64,000 nt of DNA. Origin: Ligula intestinalis. Its lineage: Eukaryota; Platyhelminthes; Cestoda; Diphyllobothriidea; Diphyllobothriidae. The DNA is taken from NCBI GenBank assembly GCA_036362985.1, contig JAYGXS010000003.1, forward strand, positions 65,145,293-65,209,292, in the 5' to 3' direction. The notes below the pieces were generated by a model that did no database searches, was not told the origin of the DNA, and saw only the letters and a list, made by a program, of their open reading frames with translations. How positions within the stretch are numbered: the first letter of the stretch is position 1; every line of letters begins with the position of its first letter. A program made the position numbers and the translations under genes. Shown piece by piece: positions 44,231 to 57,400 of the stretch.

Positions 44231-46504
44231 GCCTCTCACCAGTTTAACCAAGTGCTAATTTAAGACATACCTGTTCCTGCTTGAATGCATTCATTTACTC
44301 CGTACTACGGTTCAGCTCACTTGCTCGTACAACCTGTACTTTAATTACAGATAATATCTTGCTCTCTTGATGATGAAATGGAGTAGGTAGCTTTTAGCAG
44401 TAATGGTTGCAAATAACCAATGGTTATTAAACTCGATTAGTTAGACTAAGATGAAAAGACTAGAGCAGTAAGGACCTATTTGCGAGGGCAGTGAAAGGTG
44501 TAGGTAATATGCTAGATGCTGCCTGCTTTACAGGCAAAGTAACCTTTCGTCCGTGTTTTAAAATGTATGCGCCTGACACAAGACAAAGAGAACTAGGTCA
44601 GGTTCACACATGGAACGAAACCACGGCAGTTATGCATATGAGCAAATAGCCGAAGGTGACGGGTAAATCTTTACTTTCAGAAATCACCCAACGGTGATTT
44701 TGAAAAAGAAAAGAGAATTAAACTTATTGTATAGTTTTTTCCAAAAAAAAGGCCCTGTCCTTTTATATAACATACTGCAGTTTGATATTGTTACATCATT
44801 TGAAAAACCTAACTATCTAAAGCATGAATAACTTTCAAGCTGAGTTTTAATTACGAAATGCATATTTATATGTGGCTAGTCATAATCCAACATTTATGAA
44901 TCAAATCTATCATAGATGCCGCACAAACAATTTTGCCCTCTTTAACTATATGTTTACTGGAGGTTATGAATGAGACAAAACAAAACAATAGTTTGGATGA
45001 AAGTTTAATGTGTACGACACGTAGGCCGCAATCCCGGAAACTACATGATTTATTTGGCGATACATATGGGTTTAAATATGTTTGCTCTCAAAAAAATTTA
45101 CTCTTTTTTAAAATATACATTAAGTGGCTTATATAATCATATATTGTCGGCTTCATCAACTGTGTAAGCTTTTTGACAGTCACTATTGGCTTAAATGAAT
45201 CAATTATCGGTATTTAGAAGTCCGTATCAACTACATTTTGATTAAATATTAATATTAGATATGCAGACAAGATAAAGTAAAAATGACCAAAATATGTTTC
45301 CTTTCCAAATCATATCTTTCGTTGAAGCACAAGATTAGCGATGCATGAAACGTTTGAACCGTTGATGGGTAGAGCCCAGATTGTTCTGTGCTCGTTCAAG
45401 AAGTTTTGGAGAGGAGGACCGATGAGATTGAATTAGACACTGGAGTTTCTTTTTATGTAGTCTAAGGATTAATGCCATTCAAATATCGAATTTTACTTCA
45501 GTAACCATAGCAGATATCAGTACTTTCATGCAATTCTGCTTTTCAGAGAAAATTTGCAAATCAGGGTTTATTGAAAGCCAGCCTTTTGTGGCGGATGTAA
45601 ACTTTAAACAGAATTTTGCAAGTGGTCATCTTCTAAGTGTCCTGGAAATCATGTAGAAGTTTTTTGCAGATCTTGAAGCCGGGACACCGGACGTTATGGA
45701 CGAATTTCTTACATTTTACTGTGCAAATTGAATGTCTTAAAATCAAATATTATACACGTACTTCTCATAACATAACTTTGGCAGTTTCGTAATCACAGCA
45801 TTCTTCACACCTACAAATTGATAAAAAACATGAAGGCATTCAGTGTGCATGGAATGTTTACGTATTACAAAAAAAGGCAGAGGCAGAGATAGAAACCACC
45901 AGAAGAAATTGCTTAGTGTCAAGCCTGAAGTGACTAGATAGTTATTGTGAACGCAATGATGAAAACTGCACATATGAGCCCATTTTATATGGTAACTGCT
46001 CGCTCTTTTTGAACAGACGAAGTGCCGAATGCTGTTAAACTTTACCTTAGGTCGGACCAATGAGAGTATACGAGTTTATAGTACGCCGCTGAGATATTTT
46101 CGTTTGTGTTGTAAAGTCGACATGCAATGGTCATCTTCTCTAAAATGTTGATTAACGAACTTTATAACCTTGTATATAGTTTTACTTTCTCATGAAGAGT
46201 ATAAAAAAAAGTCCCAGGAGTCCGAATACAACATCCGTATAAAAACGAACCTATTTCACAGTAAACAGGAGCTATATTGGTTACTGCAAGACAGCCTGTT
46301 TTTAAAATACTATTTTCTGTCAAAATTGTCACCGACTTACGGTAAACAAACTAAAAAATAACCAGGGTTTGATAAAATAACGGTATGGCATTTTGAATAG
46401 TGTTCATCTGTTAATGGATCGTTTAATGGTTTCATACTTTGAGTGTCACTATATAACAATCTAAGGACGACGTGCCGTATCTGCGACAAATGTAGTGCAC
46501 ATTG

Positions 46505-46660
46505 CCAATAGAGGAGAATATACGAGTTCCAGGCAGCAGTTCTGACGAAAAAGATGCGATCACTGGAACAACGACTTTATTTTCCTGACGTTTCGGATTC
46601 CGTCGGGAAAATAAAGTCCTTGTTCCAGTGATCGCATCTTCTTCTTCAGAAGTGCACACT
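46505..46660 (-). repeat. palindromic hammerhead-derived unit, copy 2
   Basis: The left half on the minus strand is a full PLE hammerhead tail with hairpin (GTTCCAG 46,526-46,532 with CTGGAAC 46,563-46,569). The right half is a second, inverted copy of the tail start (aaaataaagtccttgttcca, 46,608-46,627). The arms pair over about 35 bases around the centre 46,584-46,606. The core piece CGACGGAATCCGAAACGTCA reads on the minus strand here, opposite to the 42.9-kb unit. Confidence 0.7.
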
Positions 46661-46699
46661 TTTAAAGCACTAACGGCATCCAAAAAAAATTGAGGTCGA

Positions 46700-47430
46700 G
46701 GACATAACTAGCCGCTACGTCTGATATTAGGGCCTGAGACCAAATGCATAGCGGGACAAGTGACTTCCATTGGCGGTCTGGTAACGTTCATCCAGAACAG
46801 GTAATTGCTTGTGAGAGCATAGGATACATAAACTGATTATTGAAACTAAGGCGTTAACAAGCAGCTTTTGTTTATCAGTTGAGCTGTGCTGCCCGAAATA
46901 TAACCTACTTTTGTGTAAACAAACTGATGCAGTTAGAGTTACAGTTCAAATATAAGTGCGGAATCCCTGCACTCGATTTTCTGTCTTATAGGCTAAAAAA
47001 TTATCCTAAACCGTAAGACTAATTTTGAAGTCACTAGAAGTCGTCCCCTCGGCAACAGCTGCATCAAAACAGAACCCACGTATCGCCTGACAGATGTATT
47101 GAATGTATCGATATAAAAGCGATTCTACCGGTGCCGTAATGCATTAAATCTATCCCTTCTACCTTGCTATAAATTTACACATATTAAGTAAAGGAATAGC
47201 TCTTTTCTTGCTGACAGACATAACTTCATTATATGCTCAATTTATCTAAATTGCAACCTCTTTAAGGACCTCAGAATGTTTATATCTACCGATAGCAAAA
47301 TTTTGAAATTTTTATTTACCTTTATTTTTTGCTAACTGGCAAATATTATACCTTTGAGTACTTTATCAAATGCTTTTTTGTGTATTAATGCATACATTTT
47401 TGTGTTATCTGTCTATTTCAAAGATTTCAG
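46700..47430. other. no feature recognised
   Basis: AT-rich sequence ahead of a candidate splice acceptor. Confidence 0.35.
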
Positions 47431-47711
47431 GTGGTTGTCACACGGTTGCACGTGTTTTCACTATGACCTTAGCACACGCACCATTGAGACTTATGTTTTT
47501 GCTGCTCATTAATCCGCAGTTTCCGATTTTATCGTTAAGAGTGCACTTAAAGTTGTTGATCAAGAAGTGCCATCAATTGCACGTTTTGGGTGTACCGGAT
47601 AAATACCATACAGTCTGCGATATATCAAATAAACATTTAAAATATATGACATCAACTCCTCAGGTACCAGATGCCAAAGTTGATGTTTCCCATCTGTACG
47701 CAATTCCAGAT
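47431..47711 (+). CDS. candidate internal exon of an unknown gene
   Basis: An open frame of 93 codons is bordered on the left by tatttcaaagatttcag, acceptor-like, and on the right by GAT followed by gtaagt (47,712-47,717), a textbook donor. The frame is open from 47,370 through the donor and stops shortly after it. The exon would begin within a codon and end in phase 0. The peptide contains AHAPLRLMFLLLIN and, near the end, VPDAKVDVSHLYAIPD. I do not recognise a family and no neighbouring exon is evident, so this may be chance. Confidence 0.2.
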
Positions 47712-47719
47712 GTAAGTTG

Positions 47720-49010
47720 TCCATAATGCCATAGACAATCCCAGATAATTGAGCTTAAAAAGCCTCTACATATTTTCCGGTTTGAAGGGGAAGGCGTGTT
47801 GCAAAGTATGCCTGGAGTGGTGACACTTAATTGCTGAACTAGAAATGTGTCAATAAGCCACCAAGCGATTACTTAACTTGATAAAATTGCACAAACTCAG
47901 AGTTTTCCTTAGACAGGCCTGATAGGCTTTGACAACAGCGACAATGTGTTTAAAAATAAGCGACATTTAGGCCATAGCTTTACATCTTGCGTGCTGAGTT
48001 GCAACCTAATTCTCTAACGTTCGGGTTACCTAAGGACATTCAGCAGCTCGACTTTTAAGTCCGCCTTTTAACTCAACCAAGCATATGGTGCCGTCTGCAC
48101 GCATGGTCATTACAGTCATCCTCTGACAGTTCTCAAATGACCAACGCCAATTTCTGCATAACAACAGACCTGGTAATAAAGCCATCATTAAGTTGTCACC
48201 ACAGATGTACTGATTACACCTCCTGCAAAATAGTTACTGGGAATGACCGGTAGTGTCGTTGGTGTTTGGAATAAGTCACCGTTATTTTTCCTGCCAGTAT
48301 CAACAATGAAACCACAGTATCTAAACAGACAAAAAAGGTGAAAGCTAGAGAAAAATATGGCAAAACCGACTGCTTACCGTCAACCGAAGTATGACATGCA
48401 TAGAACGCAGACTTTGAAAATTAAAACCGAAAATGCCTACGCTCAGTATCCTTAGTTATTAGCCTTTTGATAAATCGAATGTGTTTCATTGCTAGATGCT
48501 GCGGAATTTTGCTAAATTGTCTAAACTGAACATAGCAAAACTACGTTAGTTTTGTAAACCTCAATGTCTTGTGATTATTTGATAGGTATTTTTAACATTC
48601 TCATTTTTGACTTCATTGAAGTTATGCAACCACATTTGCCTTACCCACTTTAAATTTTGAAAAACGATAGTCGACAATATTTTGGTTTAATTTAGATTGA
48701 AGCCTGAAAGTTAAATGGCGTATGTTATCCAACTTTTTTGGTAGAACGGTTGGTTTTGAGTGTCAACCACAGCAAATTAGAGTGGTTGAATATGCGCTGA
48801 CGCCCTCCTTTTTCCAGACCCCTAGATATCTCACTAGAAATTTACGCAGTGGGCAACTTTGTTTTATGCGATAACATATGCATACATAATTAATTAATAA
48901 AAGTTTTTTCCCAGGAAAATCAAATCTTAATCAACCAGAGTATTAGTATGTAACAATTTTGTCGAAAACTTTTTGCAAGTGAAAAACCAACAGCTGAATA
49001 AAACGAAACA
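47720..49010. other. no feature recognised
   Basis: AT-rich sequence, no motif noticed. Confidence 0.4.
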
Positions 49011-49082
49011 GCCTCTCAGCTGCTGCAGAACATTTATCGGTAGAGAAGACAAATGATCGAACACCGGAACGATTTTTATTTT

Positions 49083-49125
49083 ATTCTGAGCTTTTGGACT
49101 CTAAGCGGAGTTCATCGTCAGAGAT
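49083..49125 (-). ncRNA. hammerhead ribozyme motif at the 3' end of PLE remnant I
   Basis: Minus strand: CTGACGA (49,121 to 49,115) is consensus. It is followed by one base and stem II GAACTC, loop CGCTTA, GAGTCC (five of six pairs; one A-C mismatch), then AAAA where GAAA is expected, and GCTC for CGTC. Stem I has three pairs (TCT/AGA). The tail reads CGTTCCGGTGTTCGATC and TCTTCTC, like the other hammerhead tails. Loss of G12 should stop cleavage. Confidence 0.7.
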
Positions 49126-49329
49126 GGGAAGCATCAACTAATAATTGGCTGGTTGTAGCCTGTGAACGAACGATTTAAATTCAAACTTGTAAAATATCCA
49201 TAACTTTTAGGATTGGGCACCTAATGGCCACGTCAGCAACGGTGATTATAGAGGATGTGGGGCCAATTGATTATAACGGGCGTCTGGCTGTGATCGTATG
49301 TAAGAGCGCAAGGCTGTGTACGCCGGTGC

Positions 49330-49620
49330 TAATTCGACACATCTGTTGACTGAATTTCATTCCGTGGACAAGGCTTCGATCAATTATCTGCTCTTGTTTT
49401 CCGCGTAGTCCAGTAGCCTGACGGTAGCAAAATTAAACTCATGATCTTTTTCATAAGTGTGAGCTGCAACTTGTGATAATTCGTCGCCTCGTCGTACAGC
49501 CGATTTGTGTTCACGTATGCGCGATCCGGGCCTGCGTTTAGTTTGGCCTGTCTAATTACAGGGCCAGTTTAGGCATCGGATGCGATACACTACTGCAGAT
49601 TGTTCATCCTGCATAAGCTG
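49330..49620 (-). pseudogene. PLE GIY-YIG endonuclease (remnant I), degraded
   Basis: The minus strand gives DEQSAVVYRIRCLNW, a stop, GSRIREHKSAVRRGDELSQ, VAAHTYEKDHEFNFATVRLL, DYAENKSR, a stop, then LIEALS. The VVYRI strand, the RIREHK helix and the VAAH...H...F pattern are those of the PLE nuclease. The YIG segment has been lost around the first stop. Confidence 0.7.
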
Positions 49621-49870
49621 GCTTTTTAGATTCATCAGCCTGCTGTGCGCAGTAGCTCTTGGTCTGTGTGCAATTCAAACACCTAGTCCCGCCGTGCTAT
49701 GCACAGTCGCTTCTAAGACGTCCTTTTTATATGTCAGAGCGTGCCATGCCCTCGCTGCTTCTTTTGCTTGGGTCCGAACTCTTAGGCATCGGTTTATAAA
49801 TGTTTTTGGATAGCCGTTCCGCATGAATTGGTCGCAAAGATATCAGGCTTCGGGTTCGTATTTCTTCAGC

Positions 49871-50910
49871 TTACTGCAGTGAGCTGATACTGCAGTGAGT
49901 CTGAATCCATTTGAAAAACGTTTTTTTCACAGCTCCGTTTGTGAGAAACTGAATGGTAATTGTAAAAATGGAGAAGTTGTGCTGGTTCAGTACTTTCCTG
50001 TAAACCGTCGTCTCGAGATCACCGTTGGGCGTTCCCTTTACGAAGTCATCAATGAAAGGCAGCTGCTGCTGCTCTTTCTCTTCTTCTCTCGTAAGTTGTA
50101 TGTCAGGAGAGATTTCATTGAACAGGTACTGAAAGTTTTGCAGTATGCTCCTTTTGATAATATTAGACGTGTCGTCTACGAAACAAAGCCAAAAGATGGG
50201 CTTGTGTTGGGTAAAGGCGCTGTTTTCCAGTTCTGGCATGACCAGATCTGCCACTAAACCATAAATCAGGGACACCATCAGACTACTTTTGAAATGTTCG
50301 TAGGTTTCCTCCGCAAAAGTTAAGTGTTTTTCGGCAGAATTCGAATAACCACATATGTCCAAATTTAAGTGGGCTCCGTGCATTACCATTTGCTTTTTCA
50401 AGACCCTTTTGAACAAGGAAGTCACATCGAGTGCCACGATGACTTCTTCCGATTGAATCGTTGGACCTCGGAACTCCTCGAAGAATCGATAGGCTGATTG
50501 AACTGAGGTAGTCGAGTGGCCCTGGAGGATTTTCAGTTTGCTATACAGTCACGTTGTCAAGTTATACTTAGGGCTGCCTTTAAGGGCAACGATTGGCCAA
50601 AGTGGGACGTACGGTTTATAGATTTTTGGCAGTCTATAGAATGGAGCCAGTACGGCATCGGTTACTTTTTTTGAGCGCCACTCATTCACCGTGATCACAT
50701 TCCGGCACCGGTATTCACTTAGTAGTTTAATAAGTCGGTTGGATACTGCTTTGGCTTGCGGGTTCAGTTTTAGTCGGTAAAACACCTTGTCGTCAATAAG
50801 AGCGTAATCTTTTTCATTTTAGTCTTGTGGATTCATCATGACAGCCGATTGTCCCTTATTAGCAGGAAAGATGATAATACTGTCATCTTTTCTCAGTTCT
50901 TTCATGACTT
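49871..50910 (-). pseudogene. PLE reverse transcriptase (remnant I), frameshifted
   Basis: Minus strand, in order: MKELRKDDSIIIFPANKGQS (the PLE N-terminal block, IxPADKG-like), VFYRLKLNPQAKAVSNRLI, FYRLPKIYKPYVPLWPIVAL (the FYGLPKxHK/LRPIVS block), then a shift, MALDVTSLFKRVLKKQM, a degraded LIYGLVADLVMPELE where GSPLSxxLAD is expected, FWLCFVDDTSNIIKRSI (catalytic FVDD at about 50,175), and PFIDDFVKG and TTVYRKVLNQHN. Both catalytic aspartates of the box remain. The piece from 50,437 to 49,871 stays open for 188 codons. Confidence 0.8.
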
Positions 50911-51499
50911 TTGACTCACTTTGCGAAATGCACCTTGTTGATTTACCAGCCATAAGCAAGAGGTCATACTTTGTCTTACTAAATGCTCGTGTCGTCAGTC
51001 GTCTCTGTTCGCCCTAACATCACTCCTACTTCGGCAATGAAGGCGACTTGGATAGCGTCTTCGGTTTTAAAACAGACTTTGGGTTGTATTACGTGTAACT
51101 GTTGCTCTGTTATTTTTTTCGACGACAGCTTGTGGACCACGTCAGAGTTTGTATTATCTATGGGTTTAAATTTATTCAGCTATCTCTCCAAAATCTTCCT
51201 TTTCTTGGCCTGCCGTTGGCGTGTCAAACCTGAGATCGTTTATCCAAGATTCTCGGCGATAGCATCTCCGAAGAATTGGAAACACTCTCTTCTATCGTCC
51301 TGAATCCTAGGCTTGTATTTTCGAAGGTTTCAGTGGCAGTCATCAGTCAGAACTCTCCCCATCCGCTTGATGAATCATTTTGCGAATTCTCCGCCTATAG
51401 CCCTGTTATCGGATATCTTATATCTGAGGCATCGTGGCGTCAGTCCTTGTTGAAGGCACTTATGAAGGAAACGCAGCTGCTCGTATGCTGCTGCTTCTC

Positions 51500-54400
51500 A
51501 GATTGAGAATAGCTCCTAGCTGCGAGCTGTGCGAAGCACGTCGCGCCCGAACAGAACTTTTAAACAGAACGTTTAAAACGAAATATGGTCACAAAAGGTT
51601 TGTTTTCCTGGGATCTGTAACCTGTGTCAGAATTAAGGAAATAAAGCCTCGGTATATGAAAATCAGCTGCAGTAGTACTGACGAAATAGTGTAATGCCCC
51701 ACAAATTTTTTTACCAAAATTTCAGTCCAGGTACGTCGATTCAAATTCCTTGCAATCGCAAATAAGTAAGCTGATTTCAAGAACGCGAGGTAGGATGACA
51801 ATTTCTTAGATGAAAATATATTCGCCCTACCGGTGGACGAGTGAAATTATCGGTTTTAATTATTTATTGAAAAAAAACATAACTCACGTGATATGGTCGT
51901 CCGATTTTTTCAAAAGGTTTTCTACTGACTGTTCAATTTTGCAGTCAACCAAAATCAAATATCAATGCAGATATAGCGCACGTCGTTAACTAAAAATCAA
52001 TAAGTAGTAAACCATAACGACAAAAATGTGTCCAGATTGTATACAAGAAACTTTAGAATAACCTAAAACATAAATGCAGAAGGTGTGGTTGGGCAAGATG
52101 GCAATATCGTTGTTAATCTGGACGTCTGTTGGCGCGCAAGAGATACTTAGCTAACCGCAACAAAAAAGAAGCAGTCTTGATCGTGCCCTTAAGTATTTTA
52201 GCTGCATAACTGCTTCAAACTTTCTATAAGCCATTAGAGACTAATTGCATCCGTTGGAAAATTTGGCCAAGCATAAACTTGCTGGCAGTAGAATCGTATT
52301 GGCAACCCTACCGCAGGGCTAATTTAGTAAACCAAAGCCTGTGCTAAAAACGGCCTCAGGTTGGGACAAGGAATGCATCTGTTTTCGAAGCCAATTTGGC
52401 CGCGATTTGCGAATTGGACTTTTGACTTTCATAAATCTGTCGCTAAGTGCTGGAGTTCAGGGCCAGTCTGTGCTGTCGTTATCCACTGGTAGTTGGCTTC
52501 CTTTCTTTTTTGAGCACAATTTACCTTAAAGACCAACATTTCCCCAATTTTACCAACTAGCGTTGAAGCAAATGACTAATCCTCTTGCGAAAAATAAGAA
52601 CGTAGTCTTAAAGGGACATTAAACTGGCCGTTGCTGGAAGCATACCCAGATAAGGCATCTTCAGCCCAGGCCTTGTTCTAAAAACACAACGAATGTCAAT
52701 ATTATCCTTCTAGGTGTTCATGTTTCAGCAAACTCTCATTTATCTCCCGTTATTCCCATGAGAACATACAATATGCGATAACTTATGTCAATAAATTTCC
52801 AACTTTGTAGAATTGCCAATGGTTTTGTCATTCTCGATACAGTATATGCCCTAATTTGTTTCGAAACATTGTAAGCAGGTGAAATATCTGCATATGATCC
52901 CCTATCTCAAGTTTTACGACTTTTTCGCATCAATCACCGATGATATTATGCATTTTTAACATATCATATAAATAGAAGACACAATAATTTTATTTCGTGT
53001 TCTCATATACTAAGAACATGCCTACAATTTTCACAATTCCAGAAGGAATCTTTCGGTTTTGAAAAACCTTATAGATAACAGAATAATGTCGAACCCTCTC
53101 AGCCTTTGCACTCGCATTAACCTTCTAAAAACTGTAGGCTATCTAGGGAAAATCACACATATTTCTCAACACGGTGACGAGAAACAGCTAGTTCTCATAA
53201 AAGTTTGCTCTGGATATTGATCATGTTGTATACCTTATAGGAAGCAGCAATAAATTGACAAATGTCATATATGTTGAGTCTAGCATAAACAATTAAATAA
53301 TAAGAAACGTTTTAAAGAAGAAGAAAAATAAGAAGAGTGCATGCTGTGCTACCCAAAGTGTACAAAAGGGATATTTTTACCGTTTTTTTTCTTATAAATG
53401 CCTCTAAACGTATAGCTGTATATAAATTCAATTAGTGTATGCATACTGCTTAATAGCCATACTTTATAGAACACGCTATTGGCAAGCATTCCAAAGGCGG
53501 CCTTATAAAAAAGCGTATTTTCTGATGTTACCTAAATATCTTGGCACAAGTTTGCACCATATTCAATACTATAATCCCTTTTTTAAACTTTGCTTGAATA
53601 AAAAAATCCCTCAAAATCCCCGATAACATATTATAAGATAGGAAATCCGCTTTTTTACTAAATTCTTGCTATTTTAAACTTTCTTATTAATAAGTAGACA
53701 AAAAATGAGATATTTTAGCTGAGAATACTTGCTTTGCGCTAGACAGGTGAAATCACTCAGCGGAATTTTTTCACAGAATACAAACAGTAGAGGTTGCTTC
53801 CGTCAAAAGCAAATACTTTTCGCTTGTCAGAAGACTTAGACCCTATCGAGCCTCAGTATGTATCAACGGTAATCTGGATAATTTTGGCAAGATAGTTCGA
53901 TTAAAGTTTCCTAAAAGCACCCCAAAAAGTTTAAGTCTTTTCAAATCAAGCAGGTAAAATGACCTTATATAACTTCCCAAGCGTTGCATGGCATGTTCTT
54001 TTTGCTTAATTCCCGGAAAAGGTTTTTCGGGGGACCATTTAACTCTGATATCAAATTTACATATTTAATTTGATTATGGAAGGCGGATCGCCATAAGAAT
54101 GTTCATGCTGTGCATAGCAATGATTCCAATGTATAATACACCCAAATTCTCATTTTCTTCTATGATACCCATTTGTAAGCGCGATGCTGAAATCTGGAAT
54201 TTTTCTAGAAAATAAGTTCATATATTCAGCTTGACGTTTCTCTTTGTTGTGTAAGGTACAGTGTGAAGTTCAACCTTGCAATTATTTGGTTGACAAAAAC
54301 TGGAAATAAAGGTGTATGTTAAGTGAGTGGTGCTACATGGATTAATTGCATTCTTGCACAAGCTTCAACTGCACCGATTAATGACTACAAAAATGCAGTA

Positions 54401-57400
54401 GTCAAATAGGTTTGTACATCTGCAGTCCGCACACCAACAAATTTGTTCCGGTGAGCAAAACATGAACTTTAATCCAGTCGCATACTTATTTCTGTAAAGA
54501 TAATAATTGAACATGTACTTGCAGGCTTTAGGCAAAAAAATAATTATAGAGTGCCGATGTTAAACAAGACGTGGGATTTTACGCGTTGAATTGCATTACC
54601 GAACGAATTAGGTGGCCTACGAGCGGAACGATTAAATTTTAAAACCTAATACTTTATATGTCAGCTGTTTCTTCGTTTACTAGGAAAAACACTCGAATCA
54701 GGTATTTTAATAGGGAGAATCAATGGCTAAGACCAGAGTAGGCAGCGATATATTTAAAATTATTTTTGTTTTTAAAGTGTTCAACTTACATCTTGATGCA
54801 TCTCTATTCCAGTTGAAGAACATGTACTACAGTAGTCTTCAACATCTCAAACTTTGCAGTTGTGAAAAGAATTCCCAGACACTATAGCCAAACAGTCACA
54901 TTGTGTATGTTGGCGTCACAATTCAGTCGCGTTTTGGCGTTTTTTGTGAACCAAAATATATTTAAAAAATCTAATTTGATGTGTCCTATAGATGTTTGCC
55001 TATGCATTTGCCTTTCACTCCATTATAAAAATACGTGAACTTTTGGCGGTAGAATAAAAATCCTTGTTTGTAATCCCTCTGTGTAATCGCTCACAAGTGA
55101 CGACAAATAACAACTAAAAACACAATAAAACCATGTAAGTTTTTTTATTTTGAAAGTAATGGTTTAGTGTCTACGGAATGCTGCTCTCGGCAACCTTAAT
55201 ACAGTTGTTGCCGAGAAGACATTTCTTTAGTTAAACACTGAGCGTCGTGCAAAAAATGCAGGCTTAACGTGATACTTACAGCTCCAATATTACGTGCTAT
55301 TAACGTTTAAATACTTAAGTCAACGCCGTTTGTTTAAACCCGGTAGTTTTGACGATAGGTATTTAACTTACTGAGCTGCATTCTCTTAAACCGTCGCCGA
55401 GTGTTTTGGTAGATTATATATTTTATACCGAATTCCATTAACAACCTGCCTTGTTCTATATCATCTAATGGTGTTTAATTGCAATCATAATATCAACATC
55501 TTGACTTTTTAAAATATTTTATAATCTCCTAAGCATGATTTTACCACCATTACTGATTTTTGATGTTTTCAAAAGCTTTTTCAGTTTTCTTTACAAAATG
55601 CTTCGCACAAAGTAACTTATTTCGTACTTTTTTAATACTTTTAACTGACAAACGTAAAGAATATGCTTTGCAAACTTAACTGAGTAGAGACAAAGTAGAC
55701 ATGAGTCATTTACGCTGATGAAATTTCCAGTTTTGTCCCAATCATCCCTAATATATTATTGTCGCTATTGACTTTTTCCTTTCATGCTATGTGCAGACGT
55801 CTGAAAAAGGGCAAAAAGTGAGACTGTGCTATCTGTTCTCTAAACAATTTCAAGGACGAACCATCAATATATGCTTATCTTGAAAAATCAATTGGGCAAT
55901 CATTTGCTTCAAGCAGTTCATCATTGGGCCTGTAGAATTGCATTGATGATGATAATGGGAGAGTTAAATGCTTTATAATTAAAACTCATCGTCCTCGTTG
56001 AGGTTAGTGCACAACGGAAAGGCAAAGTATGATAAGGTGTAAAACATGGTTATGGACCAATAACGTGGATTGAAAATCATTGGCGCATGCTGGGATTAAA
56101 TACCAGGCATTCGATTGTGATGGAGGATTTCAATCGCCACCTGGCGTCGGCGTCGGCCATGGAAGAGAGAGGGCCTCTATTAGAGTCTTCTGACATCACA
56201 ACGCTGGAGTTTCTAGCCCTAGTCTCTACTAGCACCTGATGGTGCAAGCCCTTATAAAAGTTGGTTGATTTGCCGTTTGCAATCTGGAAAGTGACAATGG
56301 GACTCAAAATCGAATTTGTTTGGCCTACAAGCTCAAAAATGAATTGCTGAATACAGGTCTTAGCCAAATTGACTTTTCACAATAAACATACAAATAATCG
56401 CGGAATGTATGCCTAAAATATACCGGAGAAACTTGTATGTTTTTGGTGCTCTCTTTTGAGTACGTTTGCGATAGAGGATATGCGCGGACCACTTCCTATT
56501 TCACACTTAATGCATTGCCTCAAATAAGTGAAAGGTTTAGACAAATACGCCAGTCTGTGTTTGAGTATTTTTTGGATTATTCATCAAGTGCCTTGTATAT
56601 TCTAATACAGTACACTGGATCCCTTGTGCCCTCTGCTCTTACTTCGGGCTTTTAGATTAAAAAGTTATGCTTGGGAGGACAGAAGAAGCTGCCGTTCACG
56701 CTATACGGAAATCTGCTGAAATAGGATGAAAGCCAAGCGCAGAAGTGCTCGTAATGTTAACCCTGCGGTCCCCGTGCAGACTGGGCCTAATCAGAAATGC
56801 GCCGTCGCAATTTGTTAATCGATTCTGTTTTGTCATTTGACAGTCTGTCAGAATCAAAACCCGGCCATGACAGTAAGTCCTATATGCGCAAACTTTCTAT
56901 ATGGGAGCCGAGAATGTTAGCCTAGCCAAAATTCATCGCCTCCGTCGTCGCAAATTTATGCTGACAAAGCGGCTTAAAACAGTTCTCCGCTATCAGATAA
57001 ATGGCCGACTAAGTTAATGTATCTATATCCGTCGATCATTTTGGCATTCTGGAAATGCAGTAAATATACATTTTTGGCCTTTCTGAGGTAAGCCATCAGT
57101 GCCTTGCTTATTCCACACAACAACTGATCCTAAAAAACCGTATATAAACTTGGAGAATAAACATTTTATTAAGTCGCATGAATTCTAAAATCAGTTGAGA
57201 AAACGCACTGGAAAGCAAAGCGTTTAATTGATTCCAAACGACTGTCCTGAAAACAATAAAGAACAAGATTATTGGTAGTTAGAGGATGAAAATGGCGCAA
57301 AGCACTCGGAGGATCCTGATATGCTTGCGTTATAGTCTGTTCTTCTGCTTTCTGTAAGCCCGGTTGGAAATTAAATATCTGTCCTTCCAAGTTTTAGTAA

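Larger units (their letters stand above)
49020..51300 (-). mobile_element. Penelope-like element remnant I (most complete in domains)
   Basis: Minus-strand order is N-terminal PLE block (about 50,910-50,820), RT fingers, RT palm with catalytic box, GIY-YIG region and a 3' hammerhead with its tail. It is the only PLE here that includes sequence upstream of the RT fingers. Several stops and frameshifts break it. Confidence 0.8.
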
